Source: Streptoverticillium olivoreticuli subsp. olivoreticuli (GTDB lineage Bacteria > Actinomycetota > Actinomycetes > Streptomycetales > Streptomycetaceae). Taken from it: DNA of 64,000 bases. The notes below the pieces were generated by a model, which was given only the letters and a program-made list of their open reading frames with translations, had not been told where the DNA came from and ran no database searches. Every line of letters starts with the position of its first letter. The first letter of the stretch is position 1. Of this stretch, positions 1 through 8,041 are shown in pieces. The translations under genes and the position numbers were made by a program. The DNA is taken from assembly GCF_003391135.1 (NCBI RefSeq), contig NZ_CP031455.1, positions 7,591,501-7,655,500 of the forward strand, given 5' to 3'.

Positions 1-291
1 GTACCGAAGGCGGCCTCCCGCCGCCTGACCCCGATCCCCGTCGACCCCGACCCCACCGGCATGGGCGTCACCGAGCTCGTTCAGCGCGAGATCGACGAAC
101 TGCGCGCCCTGGCCCGGCGCGACGGCGTCCACACCGCCGCGCTGGCGGTCGACCCCCGGCACTGGCAGCTGATGCGCTTCGTCCTGTGGGAGCACGCCGT
201 CCCCGAGACCGAGGACGCCACCGAGCGGTACGAAGTGCTGCACCTGTCCGCCCCGCACCTGTCCGAACTCCCCGAAGGCCGCCACTGGTAG
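1..291 (+). CDS. C-terminal part of an unrecognised protein (5' end outside window)
   Basis: The frame is open from the first base to the TAG at 289-291, giving 96 visible residues. An internal ATG at 61 has no purine-rich ribosome binding site before it, so the gene most likely starts left of the window. The visible part is hydrophilic, with a helical stretch rich in Glu, Arg and Leu (around residues 24-38) and a tail ending in His-Trp. No signal peptide, membrane segment or known motif is visible. I do not recognise the family. Confidence 0.55.
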   Translation, partial: VPKAASRRLTPIPVDPDPTGMGVTELVQREIDELRALARRDGVHTAALAVDPRHWQLMRFVLWEHAVPETEDATERYEVLHLSAPHLSELPEGRHW

Positions 292-299
292 CCCCGGCG

Positions 300-316
300 C
301 CCCGCCCATGGCGGGG
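300..316. terminator. Hairpin between convergent genes
   Basis: A 7-bp inverted repeat (CCCCGCC / GGCGGGG) with a 3-nt loop lies between the end of the first partial gene and the end of the leftward TetR gene. It could terminate both. There is no T-tract, which is common for Streptomyces terminators. Confidence 0.5.
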
Positions 317-324
317 ACGGGGCC

Positions 325-1083
325 TCACGCCAGGGGGAGGAGCCGGTCGAGGTGGTAGTCCACGACCTCGCTCACCGAGGCCAGGGTGCGGCGGGCGTGG
401 ACGGAGTCCATGCCCAGGCTCGTGACACCGGAGAGCAGGAGGTCCGCCTCCGGGGCGGGGTCGATGCCGGGGGCGGCCTTGCCCGCGTCCTGGGCCCCGC
501 GCAGGATCGCGGCGACGAGCTCCTCCAGGGGCTGCTCGTCGTGCAGGAAGACCGCGGCGAGATCCGGGTCGGTGAGGCTGCGCGCGTAATAGGCGGCGAA
601 CACCCGCAGGGCCGTGCGGCGTTGCTCGTCCAGCGGCAGGAACTCCTCCAGGATCGTCCGCAGCAGCGCGCGGGGGTCGTCCGGCCTCCGAAGCGCCTCG
701 ACGCGGGCCCGGGCGCGGCGGTCGTTCTCCTCGTGCAGCATCCGCAGCGCGGAGACGAGCAGGTCGTGCTTGCTGTCGAAGTGGTACTGCACGACCCGCA
801 GCGACACGCCCGCCTCGACGGCGATCTCCCGCATGCTCGCCTCGTGCAGCCCCCGCTCGGCGGCGATCCGCCAGACGGCCCCGGCGATCTCGCGGCGTCT
901 GCGGGCCCGCGCGCCCGGTTCCGCGGCGGGCGCGGGCGCCGCCGGGACCGGCGGACTCTTCCGCCGCCGGTACGCCTTGGCCTGGCAGCCGCGCGAGCAG
1001 TACACCGGCGGGCGCCCCCGGGTCGTCCCGGGCAGCGCCGTACCGCACACCCGGCAGGCCGCAGACTTCTTTTCGTCACGCAT
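325..1083 (-). CDS. TetR-family regulator with N-terminal four-cysteine (zinc-ribbon-like) module
   Basis: The protein has 252 residues from the ATG at 1083; the longer open frame upstream has no support. Residues 10-33 carry Cys10-x2-Cys13 and Cys29-x3-Cys33, followed by a basic stretch, which looks like a small zinc-binding element. A Pro/Ala linker (about 44-56) leads into a TetR DNA-binding domain (about 62-108) whose helix-turn-helix contains GVSLRVVQYHF. The rest is a ligand-binding domain of usual size. TetR proteins normally start directly with the HTH, so the cysteine module is an addition. It is read divergently from the small membrane protein at 1219, and a palindrome lies between them. 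The ligand is unknown. Confidence 0.85.
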   Translation of the reverse strand: MRDEKKSAACRVCGTALPGTTRGRPPVYCSRGCQAKAYRRRKSPPVPAAPAPAAEPGARARRRREIAGAVWRIAAERGLHEASMREIAVEAGVSLRVVQYHFDSKHDLLVSALRMLHEENDRRARARVEALRRPDDPRALLRTILEEFLPLDEQRRTALRVFAAYYARSLTDPDLAAVFLHDEQPLEELVAAILRGAQDAGKAAPGIDPAPEADLLLSGVTSLGMDSVHARRTLASVSEVVDYHLDRLLPLA

Positions 1084-1166
1084 GGTTGTAGCGTACGCCA
1101 GCTGAAAAGTGTGACGAAAATGGACATTGCCTTGGAAAAGGGCATGATTATGGCTTGGGCGGCTGA

Positions 1167-1181
1167 TACGTTCGTAACGTA
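1167..1181. promoter_or_regulatory. Palindrome, candidate TetR operator
   Basis: The sequence TACGTT-CGT-AACGTA is a perfect 6-bp inverted repeat with a 3-nt spacer. It lies in the divergent region between the TetR start (1083) and the small membrane protein start (1219). Its size and place fit an operator for the adjacent TetR protein, but this is inference. Confidence 0.45.
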
Positions 1182-1218
1182 AGTCCACATGAAAGCGCGA
1201 CACGATCCGGAGGCTGCC

Positions 1219-1479
1219 ATGGACGAGGCCTGGTACCGGCTGGGAATGCTCCTGGTGTTCATTGCGGGGTTCTGGGAAGGGGCGGCCGCCCTCTTCTTCC
1301 GTCTGTTCACCGGCAAGGAGCCGTCGGTGATGATCGCGGTCGACTACCTTCCCTCTCCCTGGTGCTACATCGGCGCCGTCGCGGTCATGGCCGTCACCTT
1401 CGGTGCGGTCGCCGTCCTCGACGCCGGTCACAAGAAGGCGCTGGCGCGCCAGGAGACGAAGCCGCAGGGCGTGGCCTGA
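1219..1479 (+). CDS. Small membrane protein, unknown function
   Basis: It has 86 residues from the ATG at 1219, chosen because GGAGG sits 5-6 nt before it; an in-frame ATG at 1189 lacks such a site. There are two hydrophobic segments, one near residues 8-28 (ending in a short Phe-rich stretch) and one near 49-68, followed by a short basic tail, so it is probably a two-pass membrane protein. The start lies just downstream of the divergent TetR regulator, so it may be that regulator's target. The family is not recognised. Confidence 0.7.
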   Translation: MDEAWYRLGMLLVFIAGFWEGAAALFFRLFTGKEPSVMIAVDYLPSPWCYIGAVAVMAVTFGAVAVLDAGHKKALARQETKPQGVA

Positions 1480-1486
1480 CCGCGGC

Positions 1487-3217
1487 CTAATCGGCCCCGG
1501 GCCCGCCGCCCTTGCCGCCGTCCTCGCGGTCGCGGGCGCTCTCCGCGACGCGGCGCAGCCGGGCGTGGCGGACCGGGCCCGCTTCCGTGATCGCCTCGCC
1601 GATCATCGTGCTCATCGCGTCGCGCAGCCCGTGCAGCGCGTGGTGCCGGGCCGGGCCCGCGCCCGGGTCCTCGCGCAACTCCCGTACGAGGGACCAGCAC
1701 AGCGCCAGCATCACCAGCACGAACGGCAGGGCGACCAGGATCGTCGCCGACTGCAGCGACTTCAGGCCGCCCGCCACCAGCAGGACCGCCGCGACCGCGG
1801 CCATCAGCACGCCCCAGGTCACCACCAGCCAGGTGCGCGGGTGCGGCGAACCCCGGCTGGAGAGCGAACCCATCACCAGGGACGCGGAATCCGCGCTCGT
1901 GATGAAGTACGTCATCACCAGGGCCATCGCGATCCACGAGGTGAGCGTCTCCAGCGGCAGGGTGTCCAGCAGCGCGAACAGCGATGCCTCCGCGCCCTCC
2001 TTGACCGTCCCGGCCATGTCCGCCGCACCCGTCATGTCCAGGCGCAGCGCGCTCCCGCCCATCACGCAGAACCACACCACCGTCGCCCCGCTGGGCACCA
2101 GCAGGACCCCGATCAGGAACTCACGGATGGTCCGGCCGTGCGAGATCCGGGCGATGAACGTCCCCACGAAGGGCGCCCAGGACAGCCACCACGCCCAGTA
2201 GAAGATCGTCCACGCCCCCAGCCAGGCCGAGTCCGTGAACGCCCCGGTGCGCGTCGCGAGGTTCACCAGGTCGTGCAGATAACCACCGGTGGCCGCCGGG
2301 ATGGTGTTGAGGACGAAGACGGTCGGGCCGAGGACGAACACGAAGAGCATCAGGCACGCGGCGAGCGCGATGTTGAGGGTGCTCAGCCACTTGACGCCGT
2401 TGTGCAGGCCGGAGAAGGCCGACAGCACGAAGGCCGCGGACAGCGAGCCGATGATGATCAGTTCGAGGGTGGTGGTGTCCTTGACACCGGTGGTGATGTT
2501 GAGGCCCTTCGACACCTGGAGAGCGCCCAGTCCGAGGCTGGTCGCGGTGCCGAACACGGTCGCGAAGAGCGCGAGCAGATCGATGCACCGCCCCGGCCAG
2601 CCCGCCGCCCGCTTCTCGCCGAGCAACGGGACGAAGGCGGAACTCAGGCGGTTGCCGCGGCCCTTGCGGAACCCCGCGTAGGCGAGGGCGAGACCGGCCA
2701 TGCCGTAGATCGCCCAGGGGTGCAGGGTCCAGTGGAAGAAGGAGTACTCCAGCGCGGTGCGGGCCGCGGCGGGCGAGTTCGCGGTGACACCGCTGCCGGG
2801 GGGCGGGGACACGAAGTGCAGCAGCGGTTCCCCGACGCCGTAGAACATCAGGCCGATGCCCATGCCGGCGCTGAACATCATGGCGATCCACGCGAGGTTG
2901 CCGAACTCCGGCCGGTCGTCGTCCCGGCCCAGCCGGATCCGCCCGAAGCGGCTGAACGCGATCACCACGCACAGGGCGAGGAACACATCGGCCGCGATGA
3001 CGAACAGCCAGGCGAAGTTGGACAGCACCCAGTTCAACGCGGCCGACGAGACCCGGTCGAACGAGCGCTTGGCCAGCGCCGCCCACGCCACCACCGCGAG
3101 GACGGCGGCGGCGCCGGTCGCGACGAGGGTCAGGTCCGGTGAGCCGTCCTGCGGCGGGCCGGAGGCGGCCGAGGAGGGGGGAGCCGGGTCGGGCGACTCG
3201 TGCGCGTCGGTGCTCAT
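1487..3217 (-). CDS. BCCT-family betaine/choline/carnitine transporter
   Basis: This 576-residue inner-membrane transporter has about 12 hydrophobic segments. The glycine motif GMGIG near residues 118-122 is the form found in sodium-coupled betaine carriers such as BetP. The family tryptophan-rich signature FYWAWWLSWAPF (about 339-350) followed by GTFIARISHGRTIREF is intact. The N-terminus (about 1-28) is Pro/Ser rich and the C-terminal tail is charged, as in osmoregulated members. It probably takes up a quaternary ammonium compatible solute for osmoprotection; the substrate cannot be fixed from sequence. It converges with the small membrane protein (7-nt gap) and diverges from glycerate kinase. 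Confidence 0.92.
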   Translation of the reverse strand: MSTDAHESPDPAPPSSAASGPPQDGSPDLTLVATGAAAVLAVVAWAALAKRSFDRVSSAALNWVLSNFAWLFVIAADVFLALCVVIAFSRFGRIRLGRDDDRPEFGNLAWIAMMFSAGMGIGLMFYGVGEPLLHFVSPPPGSGVTANSPAAARTALEYSFFHWTLHPWAIYGMAGLALAYAGFRKGRGNRLSSAFVPLLGEKRAAGWPGRCIDLLALFATVFGTATSLGLGALQVSKGLNITTGVKDTTTLELIIIGSLSAAFVLSAFSGLHNGVKWLSTLNIALAACLMLFVFVLGPTVFVLNTIPAATGGYLHDLVNLATRTGAFTDSAWLGAWTIFYWAWWLSWAPFVGTFIARISHGRTIREFLIGVLLVPSGATVVWFCVMGGSALRLDMTGAADMAGTVKEGAEASLFALLDTLPLETLTSWIAMALVMTYFITSADSASLVMGSLSSRGSPHPRTWLVVTWGVLMAAVAAVLLVAGGLKSLQSATILVALPFVLVMLALCWSLVRELREDPGAGPARHHALHGLRDAMSTMIGEAITEAGPVRHARLRRVAESARDREDGGKGGGPGAD

Positions 3218-3370
3218 GCCGCCCCACTATGGCCGGGATGCACTGAATTGGGCGCCCTGGCACGCCGTCCGCAGGCATGGGCAACGCGCATTCCCCCGGG
3301 TAGGGTCGCTGCGGCGCGGAGGCCCGCGCTCGTTGTGCGGCGCGGGCCCGGACGGCGAGGGGACGGCGAG

Positions 3371-4552
3371 ATGACAGACGCGACGGCCGCGGGGGCGACG
3401 GCGGGGGGCTCCGGCGCGTCCGGCCGCCGGGTGCTGATCGCCGCGGACAAGTTCAAGGGCTCGCTCACGGCGGTCGAGGTCGCCGGGCACGTGGCCGCCG
3501 GGCTGCGGCGCGCGGCGCCCGGCGTGGACGCCCGGGCACTGCCCGTCGCGGACGGCGGCGACGGCACGGTGGACGCGGCCGTCGCCGCGGGCTTCGAGCG
3601 CCGCACGGAGCGGGTGACCGGGCCGCTGGGGGAGCCCGTCACGGCCGCGTACGCGCTGCGCGGCGACACCGCCGTGGTGGAGATGGCCGAGGCCTCGGGC
3701 CTGCGGCACCTGCCGCGCGGGACGTACGCCCCGCTCACGGCCGGGACGCACGGCACCGGCGAGCTGCTGCGGGCCGCGCTCGACGCGGGCGCCCGCACGG
3801 TCGTCCTCGGCGTCGGCGGCAGCGCCACCACGGACGGCGGCGCGGGCATGCTGACCGCCCTGGGCGCGCGCTTCACGGACGAGCACGGCGCGCCGCTCGC
3901 CCCCGGCGGAGGGGCCCTGGCGCGGCTCGCGGCGGCGGACCTGACCGGACTGGACCCCCGGCTCGCACGGACCCGGGTCGTGCTCGCCGGTGACGTCGAC
4001 AACCCGCTGACGGGGCCGAAGGGCGCGGCGGCCGTCTACGGGCCGCAGAAGGGCGCCTCACCGGACGACGTGACCGCGCTGGACGCCGCTCTCGACCACT
4101 ACGCCCGCGTGCTGGAAGCGGCCGTCGGGCCGCGGGCCGCCGAGTACGCGCGGGCGCCGGGCGCCGGCGCGGCGGGCGGTATGGGGTACGGGGCGCTGAT
4201 CGGCCTGGACGCGGTGTTCCGGCCGGGCATCGACGTCATGCTCGACGTGCTGGGCTTCGCCGCGGCGCTGGAACGGGCGGACCTGGTGATCACGGGGGAG
4301 GGGTCCCTCGACGCCCAGACGCTCCACGGCAAGGCGCCGGTGGGGGTGGCGGCGGCCGCGCGCCGCCGGGGCGTGCCCGTGGTGGCGGTCTGCGGCGTGC
4401 TCTCGCTCGACGAGGGCGCGCTGCGGGGGGCGGGGATCTCGAAGGCGTACGCGCTCGCTTCGCTGGAGCGGGACCGGGAGCGGTGCATGGCCGAGGCCGG
4501 GCCCCTGCTGGAACGGCTCGCGGAGCGGGTGGCGGCGGACTTCCTGACGTGA
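3371..4552 (+). CDS. glxK: Glycerate kinase (GlxK/GarK type)
   Basis: The 393-residue protein starts at the ATG at 3371, just after GGCGAG; the frame is open further upstream but without a good start. The N-terminus VLIAADKFKGSL, then PVADGGDGT, GVGGSATTDGG and GEGSLDAQTLHGKAP, are hallmarks of the type I glycerate kinase family. It phosphorylates D-glycerate with ATP, feeding glyoxylate- or serine-derived carbon into glycolysis. Length is normal. It is a single gene, divergent from the BCCT transporter and convergent with pssA. Confidence 0.93.
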   Translation: MTDATAAGATAGGSGASGRRVLIAADKFKGSLTAVEVAGHVAAGLRRAAPGVDARALPVADGGDGTVDAAVAAGFERRTERVTGPLGEPVTAAYALRGDTAVVEMAEASGLRHLPRGTYAPLTAGTHGTGELLRAALDAGARTVVLGVGGSATTDGGAGMLTALGARFTDEHGAPLAPGGGALARLAAADLTGLDPRLARTRVVLAGDVDNPLTGPKGAAAVYGPQKGASPDDVTALDAALDHYARVLEAAVGPRAAEYARAPGAGAAGGMGYGALIGLDAVFRPGIDVMLDVLGFAAALERADLVITGEGSLDAQTLHGKAPVGVAAAARRRGVPVVAVCGVLSLDEGALRGAGISKAYALASLERDRERCMAEAGPLLERLAERVAADFLT

Positions 4553-4603
4553 CGCGCGCGGGCCCGCCTGCGGCGGACGGGCTGAATCCCCGGTAACGGC
4601 AAA

Positions 4604-4638
4604 GGGCGGGTCAGGGGAGAAAAACCCCTGACCCGCCC
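4604..4638. terminator. Strong bidirectional terminator between glxK and pssA
   Basis: A 14-bp perfect stem (4604-4617 with 4625-4638) with loop AGAAAAA lies between the convergent glxK and pssA ends. On the minus strand it is followed by TTT, so it suits termination of the psd-pssA transcript best. Confidence 0.8.
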
Positions 4639-4657
4639 CGAAGAGCAAGCGCAAGCG

Positions 4658-5512
4658 CTACGGCAGCTGCGCCGCCTCGCGTGCCTCGCGACGGTTGTCG
4701 CGGAACGTGTTCACACGGCGCGCCGTCGCGAAGAGCGGGATGACCGCGCCCAGGACGACCTGGAGGGCGCACCCGGTCTGCAGGAGCAGCTCACCGCCGG
4801 GCGCGTCGAACGCCCAGGCCGCCAGCAGGCCCATGCTCAGCACGATCCAGCTCAGCATCGCCACCGCGAGCCGGCCCCGCGGCTTGGGGTACTCGACGCG
4901 GCTCACCATCAGCCACGCCACGCCCACGATCGCCAGCAGCGTCGGGACGAACGGCAGCTCCAGCAGCACGATCGACACGACGGTCAGCGCCCCGAAGGGG
5001 CTCGGCATCCCCTGGAAGATGCCGTCCCGCAGCTGGACGCACGAGAAGCGCGCGAGCCGCAGCACCACGGCGAGCAGCACCACGATCGCCGCCACCGCCG
5101 ACACCCGCTGATGGGCGTCCTGGGCGACGACGCCCCAGACGACCACGAAATACGCGGGCGCCAGACCGAAGCTGATCAGGTCGGACAGGTTGTCCAGCTC
5201 CGCACCCATCGCCGAGCTGCGCAGCTTCCGCGCGACGAGCCCGTCGAAGAGGTCGAAGACCGACGCGAGCAGCATCAGTATCACGGCGGTCGCCGCGCTG
5301 TGGCGGGCCATGCCGCCGTCCTCGTTGCCCGTGAGGTGCGGCATGAGGACGCCGGTGGTGGTGAAGTACACCGCCATGAAGCCACAGATCGCATTGCCGA
5401 GGGTCAGCGTGTCCGCTATCGACAGCCGCGTGGACAGCGGCATGTCGACCTCGTCCTCCGGCTCCGCTTCCGGCACCCAGGCGGCCTGTGTGTCCGGATC
5501 AATCACGGTCAA
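4658..5512 (-). CDS. pssA: CDP-diacylglycerol-serine O-phosphatidyltransferase
   Basis: This 284-residue integral membrane enzyme makes phosphatidylserine from CDP-diacylglycerol and serine. The CDP-alcohol phosphatidyltransferase signature D-G-x2-A-R-x7-G-x3-D-x3-D spans about residues 90-111. Several hydrophobic segments follow. Its ATG overlaps the end of psd by 14 nt, so the two consecutive steps of phosphatidylethanolamine synthesis are translationally linked. The N-terminal 30 residues are acidic and cytoplasmic. Confidence 0.93.
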   Translation of the reverse strand: MTVIDPDTQAAWVPEAEPEDEVDMPLSTRLSIADTLTLGNAICGFMAVYFTTTGVLMPHLTGNEDGGMARHSAATAVILMLLASVFDLFDGLVARKLRSSAMGAELDNLSDLISFGLAPAYFVVVWGVVAQDAHQRVSAVAAIVVLLAVVLRLARFSCVQLRDGIFQGMPSPFGALTVVSIVLLELPFVPTLLAIVGVAWLMVSRVEYPKPRGRLAVAMLSWIVLSMGLLAAWAFDAPGGELLLQTGCALQVVLGAVIPLFATARRVNTFRDNRREAREAAQLP

Positions 5513-6146
5513 GGCGTGTCACCCCTGCCGTGGTGGGCTGGCCGACCTCGACCGCGACCTCGATCCCCTCCGGGAGATAGACGTCGACGCGAGAGCCGAA
5601 GCGGATCAGGCCGATCCGCTCACCCTGCTCCACCTTTGTGTCCTGCGGTACATAAGGAACGATACGCCGGGCGACGGCGCCGGCGATCTGCACCATCTCG
5701 ATGTCACCGAGCTCGGTGTCGAAGTGCCAGACGACGCGCTCGTTGTTCTCGCTCTCCTTGTTGAAAGCGGGAACGAATCCACCCGGGATGTGCTCGACCG
5801 ACGTCACCGTGCCGGCCAGCGGCGCCCGGTTGACGTGGACGTTCAGCGGGCTCATGAAGATCGCGACGCGGGTGCGTCCGTCCTTCCAGGGCATGATGCT
5901 CTGGACCACGCCGTCGGCCGGGGAGATGACCCGGCCCTGGGCGATCTCGCGATCGGGGTCGCGGAAGAACCACAGCATGCCCGCCGCGAGCGCGGTGGTG
6001 GGCACGGCCAGCGCCGCCCAGCGGCCGGAGCGCCGGGCGCGGGAGAGACTGACCGCGGCCGTGGCGACGGTCGGGAGGAGCCACGGCGATGCTCCGCGCG
6101 CAAGGCGGACGCGGCCGCGTGGTGCAGAGGAAGAGCTGTGGGGCAT
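5499..6146 (-). CDS. psd: Phosphatidylserine decarboxylase proenzyme (short type)
   Basis: The 215-residue protein belongs to the short (archaeal/actinobacterial) Psd type. It decarboxylates phosphatidylserine to phosphatidylethanolamine. Features are a hydrophobic anchor near residues 28-60, SPADGVV, the core FMSPLNVHVNRAP, and the self-processing site Gly184-Ser185 (in FGSRVDVYLP) where cleavage forms the pyruvoyl group. It is first gene of the psd-pssA operon. The operon directly follows the ethylmalonyl-CoA operon on the same strand, with a hairpin between. Confidence 0.93.
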   Translation of the reverse strand: MPHSSSSAPRGRVRLARGASPWLLPTVATAAVSLSRARRSGRWAALAVPTTALAAGMLWFFRDPDREIAQGRVISPADGVVQSIMPWKDGRTRVAIFMSPLNVHVNRAPLAGTVTSVEHIPGGFVPAFNKESENNERVVWHFDTELGDIEMVQIAGAVARRIVPYVPQDTKVEQGERIGLIRFGSRVDVYLPEGIEVAVEVGQPTTAGVTRLDRD

Positions 6147-6260
6147 GGGTGACCTTCGTAGCGGAGGGTGCCGCGTAACGATTGGGGGACGGCGGCTTTC
6201 CGGGGATGCTATCGGTTGCGGGCGGCAACTGGCTAAGCGCCAGGGCCAGTCGATGGCCGA

Positions 6261-6278
6261 ACACCGATGACTCGGTGT
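6261..6278. terminator. Hairpin between mcd and psd
   Basis: The 7-bp inverted repeat ACACCGA-tgac-TCGGTGT lies in the 170-nt gap between mcd and psd. It may end the ethylmalonyl-CoA operon transcript or act as an operator for psd-pssA. No T-tract is present. Confidence 0.45.
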
Positions 6279-6316
6279 GATCTTCTTCTCGGTGAAACCA
6301 CTCCCAATCGGGACAA

Positions 6317-7522
6317 TTATCCCTGGAGCCGGTACTCCTCGAGTAGCCGACGGCCAATGATCATTTTCTGGATCTCGGCCGTACCCTCTCCGATGAGCAG
6401 CATCGGGGCCTCACGGTAGAGGCGCTCGATCTCGTACTCCTTGGAGAAACCGTAGCCGCCATGGATGCGGAACGCGTCCTCGACCACTTCCTTGCAGTAC
6501 TCGGAAGCCAGGTACTTGGCCATTCCGGCCTCGAGGTCGTTGCGGTGCCCCGAGTCCTTCTTGCGTGCCGCATTGACCATCATCGCATGCGCCGCTTCGA
6601 CCTTTGTCCCCATTTCGGCCAGTTTGAATTGAATGGCCTGATGTTGGGCGATGGGTTTTCCGAAGGTATGCCGCTGCTGCGCGTAGGAGACGCCCAGTTC
6701 GAAGGCGCGCTGAGCGACGCCGCAGCCACGCGCTGCGACATTGACCCGGCCGACCTCCACGCCGTCCATCATTTGGTAAAAACCCCGGCCGGTGACGCCG
6801 CCGAGCACCCGGTTGCCCGGGATGCGCAGCCCATCCATGATCAATTCGGTGGTGTCGACGCCCTTGTAGCCCATTTTGTCGATCTTGCCGGGGATGGTCA
6901 GTCCCGGCTTGACCTGCCCGAAGCCGGGCTCCTTCTCGATGAGGAAGGTGGTCATCGACTTGTGCGGCGCGGTGCCCTCGGGATGCCCCTCGTCGGTCCG
7001 GCAGAGCACCGCCACCAGCGTGGAGGAGCCGCCGTTGGTCAGCCACATCTTCTGGCCGTTGAGGACGTAGTCCTCGCCGTCCCGGACGCCCTTGGATGTG
7101 ATGGCCGACACATCCGAACCGAGCCCCGGCTCGGACATCGAGAACGCGCCCCGGACCTCGCCGGTCGCCATCCGTGGCAGGAAATGGTCCTTCTGCTCCT
7201 GTGTGCCGTGCTGCTTCAGCATGTAGGCGACGATGAAATGCGTATTGACGATGCCCGACACGCTCATCCAGCCGCGGGCGATCTCCTCGACGCACAGCGC
7301 GTATGTGAGAAGCGACTCACCGAGCCCGCCGTACTCCTCCGGGATCATCAGGCCGAACAGCCCGAGTTCCTTGAGGCCCTCGACTATGTCCGTCGGGTAC
7401 TCGTCGCGGTGCTCCAGTCCGGTCGCGACCGGGATGATCTCTTTGTCGACGAATTCCCGGACGGTGGCGAGGATTTCCCGCTGGATGTCCGTCAGGCCGT
7501 CGGTCTGCGCGAGGCGTCCCAT
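6317..7522 (-). CDS. mcd: Acyl-CoA dehydrogenase, likely (2S)-methylsuccinyl-CoA dehydrogenase
   Basis: This is a 401-residue FAD-dependent acyl-CoA dehydrogenase. The FAD/substrate motif SEPGLGSDVSAI and the catalytic base in GEGTAEIQ (Glu379) are present. In the ethylmalonyl-CoA pathway it would oxidise methylsuccinyl-CoA to mesaconyl-CoA; this assignment rests on the operon. It is shorter than the Rhodobacter enzyme, which has an N-terminal extension. Its ATG sits 1 nt after the mch stop. Codon use is slightly more A/T-rich than in its neighbours. A general short-chain acyl-CoA dehydrogenase role is the alternative. Confidence 0.85.
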   Translation of the reverse strand: MGRLAQTDGLTDIQREILATVREFVDKEIIPVATGLEHRDEYPTDIVEGLKELGLFGLMIPEEYGGLGESLLTYALCVEEIARGWMSVSGIVNTHFIVAYMLKQHGTQEQKDHFLPRMATGEVRGAFSMSEPGLGSDVSAITSKGVRDGEDYVLNGQKMWLTNGGSSTLVAVLCRTDEGHPEGTAPHKSMTTFLIEKEPGFGQVKPGLTIPGKIDKMGYKGVDTTELIMDGLRIPGNRVLGGVTGRGFYQMMDGVEVGRVNVAARGCGVAQRAFELGVSYAQQRHTFGKPIAQHQAIQFKLAEMGTKVEAAHAMMVNAARKKDSGHRNDLEAGMAKYLASEYCKEVVEDAFRIHGGYGFSKEYEIERLYREAPMLLIGEGTAEIQKMIIGRRLLEEYRLQG

Positions 7523-7523
7523 C

Positions 7524-8036
7524 TCACTTCTCCCGGATGATCGGCTCGGGGCGGCCGGGCTGCTCTCCGCCGCGCTCCTCGATGTATGTGGCGGTCGGGA
7601 CCATCACCTTGCGCCGGAAGACGCAGACGACGGTGCCGTCCTGCTTGTAGCCCTTGGTCTCGACGTGGACGATCCCGCGGTCGCTCTTCGACCTCGACGG
7701 CGTCTTGTCGAGCACGGTCGTCTCGCCGTAGATCGTGTCGCCGTGGAAGGTCGGCGCGATGTGCTTGAGCGACTCGACCTCCAGATTGGCGATCGCCTTG
7801 CCCGAGACATCCGGCACGGACATGCCCAGCAGCAATGAGTAGATGTAATTGCCGACCACGACGTTCTTGCCGAAATCGGTCGTCTTCCCCGCGTAGTTGC
7901 TGTCCATGTGCAGCGGGTGGTGATTCATGGTGAGCAGACAGAAGAGGTGGTCGTCGTATTCGGTGACGGTCTTCCCCGGCCAGTGCTTGTAGACATCGCC
8001 GACAGTGAACTCTTCAAAAGTGCGGCCGAACTGCAT
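7524..8036 (-). CDS. mch: MaoC-like dehydratase, likely mesaconyl-CoA hydratase
   Basis: The 170-residue protein has a single hot-dog fold of the MaoC family. It starts at the ATG at 8036, 5 nt after the mcl stop, with GGAGG upstream inside mcl. The hydratase-2-like region includes NHHPLHMD and GNYIYSLLLGM. It would hydrate mesaconyl-C1-CoA to beta-methylmalyl-CoA. It is much shorter than the two-domain Mch of proteobacteria, which suggests a homodimer of single domains. Function is assigned from family and operon position. Confidence 0.85.
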   Translation of the reverse strand: MQFGRTFEEFTVGDVYKHWPGKTVTEYDDHLFCLLTMNHHPLHMDSNYAGKTTDFGKNVVVGNYIYSLLLGMSVPDVSGKAIANLEVESLKHIAPTFHGDTIYGETTVLDKTPSRSKSDRGIVHVETKGYKQDGTVVCVFRRKVMVPTATYIEERGGEQPGRPEPIIREK

Positions 8037-8041
8037 CGTGC

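Noticed and set aside
1403..3142. Long rightward open frame opposite the BCCT transporter
   Set aside because: Translation is Arg/Gln/Pro-rich without domains, and the opposite strand encodes an intact transporter.
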